The notes under the pieces were generated by a model, which was given only the letters and a program-made list of their open reading frames with translations, was not told the origin of the DNA and did not search any database. From contig NZ_MTQN01000011.1 in the NCBI RefSeq assembly GCF_001984195.1, positions 1,054,001 through 1,118,000 of the forward strand: DNA of 64,000 bases, in the 5' to 3' direction. This stretch comes from Kribbella sp. ALI-6-A (GTDB taxonomy: Bacteria > Actinomycetota > Actinomycetes > Propionibacteriales > Kribbellaceae). Positions 34,384 through 42,230 of the stretch are shown one piece after another. The position numbers were made by a program, and so were the translations under genes. Position 1 is the stretch's first letter, and each line of letters opens with the position of its first letter.

Positions 34384-35127
34384 ATGACAACACACCGGAC
34401 CCTGCGACTGGTCCTCAGCCTGCTGGCGGGTCTCCTGCTGGCGGGGACCGTCAGCGTCAGCACCAGCCAAGCCGTCAGCGCGGCCCCGGCCGAGGACGGC
34501 TACCGCTTCTGGGGCTACTACCAGTGGACCAACGGCCAGTGGGCCTTCGCCCAGAAGGGCGCCGAGCAGGTGGTCCCGGCCGACGGCTCCGTCGAAGGCT
34601 GGCGGTACGCCCTCGGCGGAACCAAGCCGCGGGTCCCCCGGGCCGCCGGTGACTTCGCCGCGATCTGCGGCGCGACCCCGGCCGAGCCCGGCAAGAAGCG
34701 GGTCGCCCTCGTGGTCGACCCCGGCACGCCGGCCGACTCGCCGTCCGGCGCCACCCCGCCGCCGGCCACCGGGACCTGCGTGGTCACCGACCAGAAGGCG
34801 ACCGGCGCCAAGGTGCTGGCCGCGACCGCGCCGGTGCGGATCGAGAAGGGCCTGGCCTGCGGCATCGACGGCTACCCGGCGACCGGCTGCGGCCAAGAGG
34901 TGAAGAACATCCAGGTCCCGGCCACCGACGAGCCGGTGAAGCTGGAGATCGCCCCGGCCGTCGGCTCGACCGCGACGCCTTCTGCCACCCCGACCGACGC
35001 CTCCCAGCCCGCCGCCGCGCAGTCGGACGACGGCGCGCCCTGGGGCGGCATCGTGCTCGCGGCGGTCGTCGTACTGCTGCTGGCCGGTGGTGGCTTCGTG
35101 CTGGCTCGCCGACGCGCGCAGAGCTGA
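34384..35127 (+). CDS. SCO2322-family secreted, membrane-anchored protein
   Basis: The 247-residue protein has a signal peptide (LVLSLLAGLLLAGTVSVSTS), an extracellular domain (GYRFWGYYQWTNGQWAFAQK near residues 39-58) and a Pro/Thr/Ala stretch. A C-terminal membrane anchor follows (GGIVLAAVVVLLLAGGGFVL) with RRRAQS as cytoplasmic tail. The SCO2322 family is found next to actinobacterial ECF cobalamin/cobalt transporter genes. A role in extracellular capture or in assembly of the transporter is inferred. It is the first gene under the cobalamin riboswitch. Confidence 0.85.
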   Translation: MTTHRTLRLVLSLLAGLLLAGTVSVSTSQAVSAAPAEDGYRFWGYYQWTNGQWAFAQKGAEQVVPADGSVEGWRYALGGTKPRVPRAAGDFAAICGATPAEPGKKRVALVVDPGTPADSPSGATPPPATGTCVVTDQKATGAKVLAATAPVRIEKGLACGIDGYPATGCGQEVKNIQVPATDEPVKLEIAPAVGSTATPSATPTDASQPAAAQSDDGAPWGGIVLAAVVVLLLAGGGFVLARRRAQS

Positions 35128-35131
35128 TCCG

Positions 35132-36229
35132 GTGCGCGCGGTCCACCACCTCACTCTCCCCCGGGCTCTGCACCCGGGGGCGTGGTGGTTGTGGGCCCTC
35201 GGCCTCGCCGTCGCCGCCAGCAGGACTCGCAACCCGGTGCTGCTGGTCCTGATCCTGGCGGTGGCCGGCTTCGTCGTGGCGGCTCGCCGCAGCGACGCCC
35301 CGTGGGCGAACAGCTATCTCGCCTTCCTCAAGCTCGGCCTGGTCGTGATCGGCGTCCGGATCGTCCTGCAGGCGCTGCTCTCCACGCGTTCGCAGGGCAA
35401 CACGCTGCTGTTCACGCTGCCGCAGATTCCTCTGCCCGACTGGGCCAGCGGCGTGAAGCTGGGCGGCGAGGTGTCGGCCGAGGCCGTCGTCACCGCTCTG
35501 TACGACGGCGGCCAGCTCGCCGTCATGCTCTGCTGCATCGGCGCGGCCAACGCCCTCGCCAGTCCGCGCCGCCTGCTCAAGTCGTTGCCCGGGGCCCTCT
35601 ACGAGATGGGCGTCGCCTGCGTGGTGGCGCTCACTTTCGCGCCGCAGCTGGTCACCGACGCCCGCCGGATCCGTGGCGCTCGCCGGCTGCGCGGCCGCAC
35701 CCGCGGCTCCTTCCGTACGACGGCCATGCCGGTCCTGGAAGGCGCACTGGACCGCTCGGTCGAGCTCGCCGCGGCAATGGACTCCCGCGGCTACGGCCGT
35801 ACGGCGCATGTCCCGCGCCGCCAGCGCCGGATCACCGGGGCGTCGGTCCTGCTCGGTCTGCTCGGCATCATGCTCGGCGTCTACTCGCTGCTCACCGATG
35901 CGATGGCCTTCCCGGTTGCAGCCGGAGCACTGGCTTTCGGCGTACTGCTGGCGACCGGTGCGATGGCTGTCGGGCGTCAGCGGGTGACCCGCACGCGCTA
36001 CCGGCCGGATCCGTGGGCCCTGCCCGAGTGGCTGGTCATCGGCTCCGGTGCGGTCGCCGCAGCCACTCTGATCGTCGCGGCTGCCCGCGGCGTCGAGGGG
36101 CTGGTGCTACCGGGCCCGCTGGTCGTGCCGCCGGTCCCGCTGCTGCCGGTGCTCGGCATCCTGATCGGTCTGGCGCCTGCGGTCGCTGCTCCTCCCCTGA
36201 TCCGTCGACGTGAGCTGGTGCCCGCATGA
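35132..36229 (+). CDS. ecfT: ECF transporter transmembrane (T) component
   Basis: The 365-residue membrane protein starts at GTG 35132, four bases after the previous stop. It has about six to eight hydrophobic segments and the CbiQ/EcfT coupling helices with Ala-Arg-Gly type motifs: DARRIRGARRLRGRTRGSF and AMDSRGYGRTAHVPRR. The T component couples the ATPase dimer to the substrate-binding S component. An additional C-terminal hydrophobic pair makes it longer than a typical EcfT (about 265 residues). The next gene overlaps by ATGA. Confidence 0.9.
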   Translation: MRAVHHLTLPRALHPGAWWLWALGLAVAASRTRNPVLLVLILAVAGFVVAARRSDAPWANSYLAFLKLGLVVIGVRIVLQALLSTRSQGNTLLFTLPQIPLPDWASGVKLGGEVSAEAVVTALYDGGQLAVMLCCIGAANALASPRRLLKSLPGALYEMGVACVVALTFAPQLVTDARRIRGARRLRGRTRGSFRTTAMPVLEGALDRSVELAAAMDSRGYGRTAHVPRRQRRITGASVLLGLLGIMLGVYSLLTDAMAFPVAAGALAFGVLLATGAMAVGRQRVTRTRYRPDPWALPEWLVIGSGAVAAATLIVAAARGVEGLVLPGPLVVPPVPLLPVLGILIGLAPAVAAPPLIRRRELVPA

Positions 36230-37827
36230 TCGAGTTCAATCGCGTCACCGTCACGTACGACGGTGCTGCCGAGCCGGCGCTGCGCGACGTCAGCTTCACC
36301 GTGCCCGAAGGTGAGCTGGCGCTGGTGGTCGGCCGGACCGGTTCCGGCAAGTCCACGCTGCTCCGGGCGATCAACGGGCTGGTCCCGCACTTCACCGGCG
36401 GCACGCTGGCCGGCCGGGTCCTGGTGAACGGCCGCGACACCAAGGACTACCGCCCGCGCGACCTGGCGGACGTGGTCGGCATCGTCGGGCAGGACCCGAT
36501 GGCCGGGTTCGTCACCGACACGGTCGAGGACGAGCTGGCGTACAGCATGGAGTCGCTCGGCGTCCCTCCGGACGTCATGCGCCGCCGCGTCGAGGAGACG
36601 CTCGACCTGCTCGGGCTGGCCGACGTACGGGACCGGCCGCTGACCGCGCTGTCCGGCGGGCAGCGACAGCGGACGGCCATCGGGGCCGCGCTGACCTCGC
36701 ACCCGGCTGTGCTCGTACTGGACGAGCCGACGTCCGCGCTGGACCCGCAGGCCGCCGAGGAGGTGCTGGCCGCGCTGCAGCGACTCGTACACGACCTGGG
36801 CGTCACTGTGGTGATGGCGGAGCACCGGCTCGAGCGAGTCATCCAGTACGCCGACCGGGTGATCGAGATCTCGGGTGCGGTGTCGACTGGTCTGCCGGCC
36901 GACCTGATGGTCACCGCGCCGGTCGCGCCGCCGGTGGTGGAGCTCGGACGACTCGCCGGCTGGTCGCCGTTGCCGCTGTCGGTCCGGGACGCCCGCCGTG
37001 CGGCCGGCGTACTGCGGGAACGGCTGGGTGATCACCGGCCTGCCCCGCGGGTGGCCGTGATCGGCGAAGAGCTTGCCCGGTGCAACGACCTGGTCGTCAG
37101 CTACGGGAGCGTGCCTGCGCTGCGCGGCGTGTCAGTGGCGCTCCGAGCGGGTGAGGTGGTCGCGCTGATGGGCCGCAACGGCGCGGGCAAGTCCACGCTG
37201 CTCAACGCCCTGGTGGGACTCGTCCAGCCGCGCTCCGGCAGTGTCGTCGCGGCGGGGATCGACCCACGGCGTACGAAGCCCAAGCAGTTGATCAAGGCGG
37301 TCGGACTGGTTCCGCAGGAGCCTGCCGACCTGCTCTACGCGCCGACTGTGGCCGAGGAGTGTGCTGGGGCTGACAGCGACTTCCACGTGACGCCTGGCCG
37401 CTGCCGCGCCCTGCTGGAGCGGCTGGCGCCGGACATCGACGACGAGATGCACCCGCGCGACCTGTCGGAGGGACAGCGGCTGTGCTTGGCGCTGGCCGTC
37501 GTACTGTGTGGTGCTCCCCCGCTGTTGCTGCTGGACGAGCCGACCCGCGGGCTGGACTACGGCGCGAAGAGGCGGCTGGTCGAGATCCTGCGCGAGCTTG
37601 CGGCGGACGGCCACGCGGTCGTCCTGTCGACCCACGACGTCGAGATGGTGGCGGAGGTCGCGACCCGGGTGCTGGTGCTGGCCGACGGCGAACTGGTCAG
37701 CGACGGCGACACCGCCACGGTGATCGCCGGGTCGCCGGCGTTCGCGCCGCAGGTGGCCAAAATCCTGGCGCCGCTGCCGTTCCTGACCGTGGGCGAAGTC
37801 GCCACCGCGCTCGAGCGGGCGTCGTGA
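36226..37827 (+). CDS. ECF transporter double ATPase (A-A' fused)
   Basis: The 533-residue protein has two complete ABC domains. The first has Walker A GRTGSGKSTLLRAI near residues 38-51, signature LSGGQRQRTAIG and Walker B VLVLDEPTSALD. The second has Walker A GRNGAGKSTLLNAL near residues 316-329, signature LSEGQRLCLALA and Walker B LLLLDEPTRGLD. Fused A components drive group I/II ECF transporters. The second signature (LSEGQ) departs from LSGGQ. Overlaps on both sides indicate an operon with T and S components. Confidence 0.93.
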   Translation: MIEFNRVTVTYDGAAEPALRDVSFTVPEGELALVVGRTGSGKSTLLRAINGLVPHFTGGTLAGRVLVNGRDTKDYRPRDLADVVGIVGQDPMAGFVTDTVEDELAYSMESLGVPPDVMRRRVEETLDLLGLADVRDRPLTALSGGQRQRTAIGAALTSHPAVLVLDEPTSALDPQAAEEVLAALQRLVHDLGVTVVMAEHRLERVIQYADRVIEISGAVSTGLPADLMVTAPVAPPVVELGRLAGWSPLPLSVRDARRAAGVLRERLGDHRPAPRVAVIGEELARCNDLVVSYGSVPALRGVSVALRAGEVVALMGRNGAGKSTLLNALVGLVQPRSGSVVAAGIDPRRTKPKQLIKAVGLVPQEPADLLYAPTVAEECAGADSDFHVTPGRCRALLERLAPDIDDEMHPRDLSEGQRLCLALAVVLCGAPPLLLLDEPTRGLDYGAKRRLVEILRELAADGHAVVLSTHDVEMVAEVATRVLVLADGELVSDGDTATVIAGSPAFAPQVAKILAPLPFLTVGEVATALERAS

Positions 37828-38639
37828 CCGCACCGCGGCTGGTCCGGCTCAAACCCCGCAGTACGGCGACGCTGGTGCTGGCGTCGGCCGTCGGGCTGCT
37901 GGCGTTCTCCTGGCCGCTGATCTGGCAGACCGACCAGGCCGGGGCGTCGGCGATCGGGCACACCACCGACGCGCCCTGGCTGTTCGTCCTGCTGCTGCCG
38001 CTGCTGGTCGCCGTCGTCCTCGCCGAACTGGCCGAGGCCGGCATCGACGCGAAGGTGATCTCCCTGCTCGGCATGCTCGCCGCGGTCGGGGCCGCCCTGC
38101 GCGCCCTCGGCCCCGGTACGGCGGGACTGGAACCGGGCTTCTTCCTCCTGATCCTGGCCGGGCGGGCCTTCGGCGCCGGCTTCGGCTTCGTCCTGGGCGC
38201 GATCTCGCTGCTGGCGGGCGCGCTGATCAGCGGCGGCGTCGGGCCGTGGATGCCGTTCCAGATGCTCGCCTGTGCGTGGGTCGGCTGCTTGGCCGGGCTG
38301 CTGCCGCGGGTCGGCGGGCGGCTCGAGGTGCTGCTGCTCGCGGCGTACTCGCTGGTCGCCGGGATCCTGTACGGCGTGGTGATGAACCTGTGGTTCTGGC
38401 CGTTCGCCACCTTCGGCAGCGACTTCTCGTTCATCCCCGGCGACGCGCTGGCCGACAACCTGCACCGGTACTTCCTGTTCGTCGTGGCGACCTCGCTGGG
38501 GTGGGACATCCCGCGCGGGGTGCTGTGCGCCGTACTGGTGCTGGCGCTCGGTCGTCCGGTCCTCAAGGCCTTCCGCCGGACCGCGCGGAAGGCCGCGTTC
38601 GACGTACCGGTGAGCTTCGAGCGGAGGCATGATGGCTGA
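37824..38639 (+). CDS. ECF transporter S component (probable corrinoid/cobalamin specificity)
   Basis: The 271-residue membrane protein starts at GTG 37824 (GTGA overlap) and has about six helices: LVLASAVGLLAFSWPLIWQ, WLFVLLLPLLVAVVLAELAE, then GRAFGAGFGFVLGAISLLAG and WMPFQMLACAWVGCLAGLLP. The GRAFGAGFGFVLGAxS and PFQML patterns are those of S components. Substrate is inferred from the cobalamin riboswitch and the cobU gene that starts inside its 3' end. Confidence 0.85.
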   Translation: MTAPRLVRLKPRSTATLVLASAVGLLAFSWPLIWQTDQAGASAIGHTTDAPWLFVLLLPLLVAVVLAELAEAGIDAKVISLLGMLAAVGAALRALGPGTAGLEPGFFLLILAGRAFGAGFGFVLGAISLLAGALISGGVGPWMPFQMLACAWVGCLAGLLPRVGGRLEVLLLAAYSLVAGILYGVVMNLWFWPFATFGSDFSFIPGDALADNLHRYFLFVVATSLGWDIPRGVLCAVLVLALGRPVLKAFRRTARKAAFDVPVSFERRHDG

Positions 38640-39360
38640 ACTGGTCACCGGCGAAGGCGGCGCCGTCGTCGATGGCGTCCTGCGCTTGAGCGCCGACGGC
38701 TTCACTCCGGTCAACGGGTACCGCGTCACCACGACTCGCACGCCCACCGGCATCCGGTACGACGTACTGACGCCGGCCGGTGACCAGCTCTCGTGGACCG
38801 CATCCGGTGCCGGCGGCTCGCATCATCAGCTTGCCTTCGCTCGCCGGACCCTCATCCTCGGCGGCGCGCGCTCCGGCAAGTCCACCGAGGCCGAGCGCCT
38901 GATGGCCGACATCCCGGACACTCTTTACGTCGCGACCGGTGGTGACGGCTCGACGGATCCCGAGTGGGCCGACCGGATCGCCAAGCACCGCGCCCGGCGG
39001 CCCGCTTCATGGGGTCTCGCGGAGACGATCGACTTGGTCCCGCTGCTCGAGGCCGACGGCCCGGCGCTGCTGGTGGACTGTCTGACGCTCTGGCTCGCCC
39101 GGACGATGGACGCCTGCGACATCTGGGAGCATCCCGAGAACGTCGACGAGGTCGAGCAGCGGATCGAGGACCTCGCGGCCGCGTGGTCCGCGACCCCTCG
39201 CCGAGTCATTGCCGTCAGCAACGAGGTCGGCTCGGGCGTGGTTCCCGCCGACGCCGGCACCCGGCTGTTCCGCGACCTGATGGGCCGCCTCAACGCCACG
39301 ATCTCCCGCCACTCCGACACGGTCCTGTGGTGCGTCGCGGGAAGAACCGTCGCGCTGTGA
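38632..39360 (+). CDS. cobU: adenosylcobinamide kinase/guanylyltransferase CobU (CobP)
   Basis: The 242-residue protein has a CobU domain from about residue 70: P-loop LILGGARSGKSTEAERLM, YVATGGDGSTDPEWADRI, the guanylylated-histidine region around RIAKHRARRPASW, and VSNEVGSGVVPADAGTRLFR. CobU phosphorylates adenosylcobinamide and transfers GMP to it. About 70 extra residues precede the P-loop (GFTPVNGYRVTTTRTPTGIR), so the protein is longer than the common 180-residue form. I prefer ATG 38632 because GGAGG is then 4 nt away; ATG 38629 is adjacent. It overlaps the S-component gene. Confidence 0.92.
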   Translation: MAELVTGEGGAVVDGVLRLSADGFTPVNGYRVTTTRTPTGIRYDVLTPAGDQLSWTASGAGGSHHQLAFARRTLILGGARSGKSTEAERLMADIPDTLYVATGGDGSTDPEWADRIAKHRARRPASWGLAETIDLVPLLEADGPALLVDCLTLWLARTMDACDIWEHPENVDEVEQRIEDLAAAWSATPRRVIAVSNEVGSGVVPADAGTRLFRDLMGRLNATISRHSDTVLWCVAGRTVAL

Positions 39361-39611
39361 GTGCGCGGGACGCGGGGACGATGAGGGTGCGAGACGCCGG
39401 GACGAGGCCTGGTGCCTTGCCGGTGCGGGGCGCCTTGCCGGTGCGGGATGCCGTGCCGGTGCGTGGCGCCAACCGACCCGGTGAAAGCCGGACGTCCACC
39501 ACTCATCAACCTGCTCCTGTCGGCGGGCCCCACGCTCGGCGATCACCTTCGAACCCGTTTCCGAGCACTTTGGTGAGTGCTGGACGTCCGGGGGTGGCAC
39601 GTGACGCTTGA
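39357..39611 (+). other. doubtful 84-codon open frame between cobU and cobS
   Basis: A GTG overlapping the cobU stop (GTGA) opens an 84-codon frame that ends inside the cobS start. Composition is low-complexity (repeats of ALPVRG), with no recognisable domain. It may be spacer DNA; I list it only because the junction mimics translational coupling. Confidence 0.2.
39414..39467 (+). repeat. three tandem 18-bp repeats
   Basis: GCCTTGCCGGTGCGGGGC, GCCTTGCCGGTGCGGGAT and GCCGTGCCGGTGCGTGGC follow one another between cobU and cobS. They are in frame with an 84-codon open frame (39357-39611). Confidence 0.85.
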
Positions 39612-40482
39612 CGGATTGCGGCTGGCGTTCGGGACTCTGACGGTGCTGCCCACTCCTGCGCCTCAGCGGGTGGATCGGGCGGTCGCCGGTGGGGCGATGC
39701 TGCTCGCGCCGGTGGCCGGGGTGGTGATCGGCGGGCTGGCGGCTGCGGTGGTTGCCGGCGTCCAGGCCGTGCAGCCCGGCGCGGATCTCCTGGCGGCGGC
39801 GCTGGGAGTAGTGGCCTTGTGCGTTCTCTCAGGCGCCCTGCACCTCGACGGGCTTGCGGACACGGCCGACGCCTTCGGCAGCCGCCGTGACCGGGAGACC
39901 AAGCTCCGAATCATGAAGCAGAGCGACATCGGCCCGTTCGGCGTTGTCGCGATCGTCGCCGTGCTGCTGATCGACGTCGCGGCGCTCACCACCTGCATCC
40001 AAGCCGGCTTCGGATGGCAAGCCGTGCTGGTCGCCACCGTGGCCAGCCGACTCACCCTGCCCTGGTCCTGCCGCGTCGGCGTCCCGTCCGCCCGCCCCGA
40101 CGGCCTCGGCGCGATGGTCGCCGCCACCGTCCGCCCGTACGCCGCCGCACTGGTCACACTCGCGGTACTAGCCCTGGTTCTCGCGCTCGCCTGGCTCACG
40201 GCCCCCTCGCCGGACCTGGCCTCCTCGACCACTCTCAAAGGCGCCCACGAAGTGTCAGCCGGCCTGACCATCCTCCCGCCCGTCGCGCCCGATGACCGCG
40301 CCTTCGCTCTCTGGCCGGCGCTCATCGGCACCACCTTGGCCATCCTGCTCACCGTCGCCCTCGCGCTGGCCGCCACCCGCCGCGCCCGCACCTCCCTCGG
40401 TGGCATCACCGGCGACACCCTCGGCGCGACCGTCGAACTGGCCCTCCCTCTCGCCTTGCTCACCATCGCCCTCGCGCTCTGA
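39601..40482 (+). CDS. cobS: adenosylcobinamide-GDP ribazoletransferase CobS (CobV)
   Basis: The 293-residue membrane protein starts at GTG 39601, with GGGGG 7 nt upstream. Family landmarks are LRLAFGTLTVLPTP at the N-terminus, the acidic active-site motif LHLDGLADTADAFGSRRDRE near residues 80-99 and IMKQSDIGPFGVVA. It joins adenosyl-GDP-cobinamide to alpha-ribazole (phosphate), the last step of the lower-ligand assembly. Several hydrophobic segments anchor it in the membrane. A 44-residue loop around residue 210 (SSTTLKGAHEVSAG) is longer than usual. No cobT or cobC lies nearby. Confidence 0.93.
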   Translation: MTLDGLRLAFGTLTVLPTPAPQRVDRAVAGGAMLLAPVAGVVIGGLAAAVVAGVQAVQPGADLLAAALGVVALCVLSGALHLDGLADTADAFGSRRDRETKLRIMKQSDIGPFGVVAIVAVLLIDVAALTTCIQAGFGWQAVLVATVASRLTLPWSCRVGVPSARPDGLGAMVAATVRPYAAALVTLAVLALVLALAWLTAPSPDLASSTTLKGAHEVSAGLTILPPVAPDDRAFALWPALIGTTLAILLTVALALAATRRARTSLGGITGDTLGATVELALPLALLTIALAL

Positions 40483-40597
40483 CCCAACTCACCCGCACCC
40501 GCCTCTCCGACCACCCACCGAAGCCACCCGAGCACCCCTCGTGGTCCTCGGTTCACCACTCCGTGGGTCTGGTGCTCCTGGGACTGGAGGTGCATTA

Positions 40598-40628
40598 ATG
40601 TCGCGGCGGACGTCCTGACGGGCAGGAC
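40598..40628 (+). other. possible six-codon leader peptide with hairpin
   Basis: GGAGG lies just before an ATG that encodes MSRRTS and a stop, and a GTCCTG/CAGGAC hairpin overlaps its end. This could be an attenuator-like leader on the way to the ROK gene, or chance. Nothing else was seen in 40483-40720 except a -10-like box. Confidence 0.2.
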
Positions 40629-40708
40629 TACGCGTAACGGCGAGGACACATGGCGATCACGGTCAGGCCGACGGCCGGTTATCCGGCGACGGAATCCCTT
40701 CGATCCGT

Positions 40709-40714
40709 TATCTT
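40709..40714 (+). promoter_or_regulatory. -10 box giving a leaderless ROK transcript
   Basis: TATCTT ends 6 nt before the ATG at 40721. Initiation at the usual distance would begin at the start codon itself, and no Shine-Dalgarno is present. No convincing -35 box is visible. Confidence 0.4.
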
Positions 40715-40720
40715 TATGTA

Positions 40721-41896
40721 ATGAACGCAACCCGCCCGGCACCAGGCTCACAGGCTTCGCTGCGCGAAGCCAACCGTGAGCGTGTCCTGGGGGTTGTCCG
40801 GCAGCACGGTCCGCTGACGCAGGTCGAGATCGCCGCCGCCTCCGGATTGTCCGCCGCGACCGTGTCCAACATGGTCAAGGAACTCGACCAGGCCGGTCTC
40901 GTGGGAGTGTCCCCCAGCATCCGCAACGGCCGTCGCGCCGTCCTGGTCTCGCTCGCCTCCGGCGGCGGGCTGCTGGCGGGTGTCGCGTTCGGCGAGCGGG
41001 ACGTCCGGGTGGCGATCGCGTCCGAGAGCCGCGAGATCCTGGCTGAGCAGCTGATGCCGCTGCAGGCCGATCACGTCGCCGACGACGGGATGGAGCGAGC
41101 CGCGCGCCTGCTCGCCGACCTCGCCGAGACCGTCGGCCAAGGTGTCGAGGACATCGGCGCGATCGGCTTCGGCCTGCCCACGCCGGTCGACTCGGTCAGC
41201 GGCGAAGCCGGTTCCGACTCGGTACTACCGGGCTGGCGCGGCGTGAACGTCGCCGCGGCAATGTCCGGCTACCTGCGCGCTCCCGTTGCGCTCGACAACA
41301 CCGCCAACCTCGCCGCTCTCGGCGAACTGCGGTCCGGCGCGCTGCGCGGCGTCCAGCACGGTTGCTACATCAAGTTCTCGTACGGCGTCGGCGCGGGCAT
41401 CGTGCTCGGCGGCGAGGTGTTCCGCGGCTCGGCCGGAACGGCGGGCGAGATCGGCCACCTGACGATCGACGAGAACGGCCCGATCTGCCGCTGCGGCAAC
41501 CGCGGCTGCCTCGACACCTTCGTCGGCTCCCGCGCCCTGCTCAACTCACTCGCCGCCTCGCACGGCCCGCTGCGGCTGCGCGACGTGATCACCCGCGGCC
41601 TGGCCGGCGACCTGGGCTGCCGCCGCGTGATCGAGGACGCCGGCCGCCGCGTCGGCGTCGCCGTGGCCGGTCTGGTGAACCTGTTCAACCCCGAGGTTAT
41701 CGTCGTCGGCGGCAAGATGGCCGAAGCCGGCGACCTCATCCTCCACCCGATGCGCGAAGCCCTCGACCGCTGCGCCATCCCCAGCGCCGCCGCCACCGTC
41801 GAACTCCGCCCCGCCGAACTGGGCGACGCCGCCGACGTCCTCGGCGCCATCGAACTGGCGTCCGTCCTCAGCCACTCCCGCGTAGCCCGCGCGTAG
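40721..41896 (+). CDS. ROK-family transcriptional regulator
   Basis: The 391-residue protein has an N-terminal winged helix-turn-helix (PLTQVEIAAASGLSAATVSN near residues 31-50) followed by a sugar-kinase-like ROK domain. The ROK part has the glycine-rich GVGAGIVLGGEVFRG and the zinc motif CRCGNRGCLDTF near residues 257-268. ROK repressors bind sugars or sugar phosphates and control adjacent transport genes. It directly precedes an XylFGH-like operon in the same orientation, whose leader carries palindromes suited to such a regulator. Confidence 0.93.
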   Translation: MNATRPAPGSQASLREANRERVLGVVRQHGPLTQVEIAAASGLSAATVSNMVKELDQAGLVGVSPSIRNGRRAVLVSLASGGGLLAGVAFGERDVRVAIASESREILAEQLMPLQADHVADDGMERAARLLADLAETVGQGVEDIGAIGFGLPTPVDSVSGEAGSDSVLPGWRGVNVAAAMSGYLRAPVALDNTANLAALGELRSGALRGVQHGCYIKFSYGVGAGIVLGGEVFRGSAGTAGEIGHLTIDENGPICRCGNRGCLDTFVGSRALLNSLAASHGPLRLRDVITRGLAGDLGCRRVIEDAGRRVGVAVAGLVNLFNPEVIVVGGKMAEAGDLILHPMREALDRCAIPSAAATVELRPAELGDAADVLGAIELASVLSHSRVARA

Positions 41897-42230
41897 GCGC
41901 TCAGCCACTCCCGCGCACCCCGCCCAGCGCACAGCCGAAGGCAACGGCCAGACCCCGTACGCCGCCCGGCGCCAACCCCATAGGGTCAACCCCCGAAATG
42001 GGGCCTGGGGGCAACCGACGTTTCCAGCAGGTTGCGCAGCCGCGATCCACGATCACGGAGCAGATCGCCTCCGTACCGGCGCGTACACGCCCAGGCGGGA
42101 GCGCTCTCCCGAAGAAACAGCCGTGTGACAACGATATGTCTACTTCTTGAATTCAAGCCTTGACGTCAAGGCTAGAGCGGGCTTGACTCTGCTCAGGCCT
42201 ACTCGGGCCCTCACGTCAAGGAGTCACCGC
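41897..42230. other. regulatory region upstream of the sugar ABC operon
   Basis: These 334 bp hold a LacI-operator-like GGGAGCGCTCTCCC at 42097-42110 and the tandem palindromes at 42146-42173. No coding potential was seen. Confidence 0.6.
42146..42173. promoter_or_regulatory. tandem palindromic operators CTTGA-N2-TCAAG
   Basis: CTTGAATTCAAG (42146-42157) and CTTGACGTCAAG (42159-42170) share the half-site CTTGA/TCAAG. Their centres are 13 bp apart. The second sits in an 18-bp perfect palindrome AGCCTTGACGTCAAGGCT. They lie about 60 bp before the substrate-binding protein gene and are the best candidates for the ROK regulator's site. Confidence 0.7.

Noticed and set aside
30763..35232. Minus-strand open frame of nearly 1500 codons
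   Set aside because: It runs opposite the DUF3043, glycosidase, aldo/keto reductase and SCO2322 genes, and crosses a terminator and a riboswitch. Its composition is antisense-like and it has no recognisable domain.
39414..39467. CRISPR-like repeat
   Set aside because: The 18-bp units are directly adjacent, without spacers, and no cas gene is in the window.
40483..40720. Second cobalamin riboswitch after cobS
   Set aside because: No GGGAAxCCGGTG or CCCGCCACTG core was found; only a small hairpin and a -10-like box are visible.
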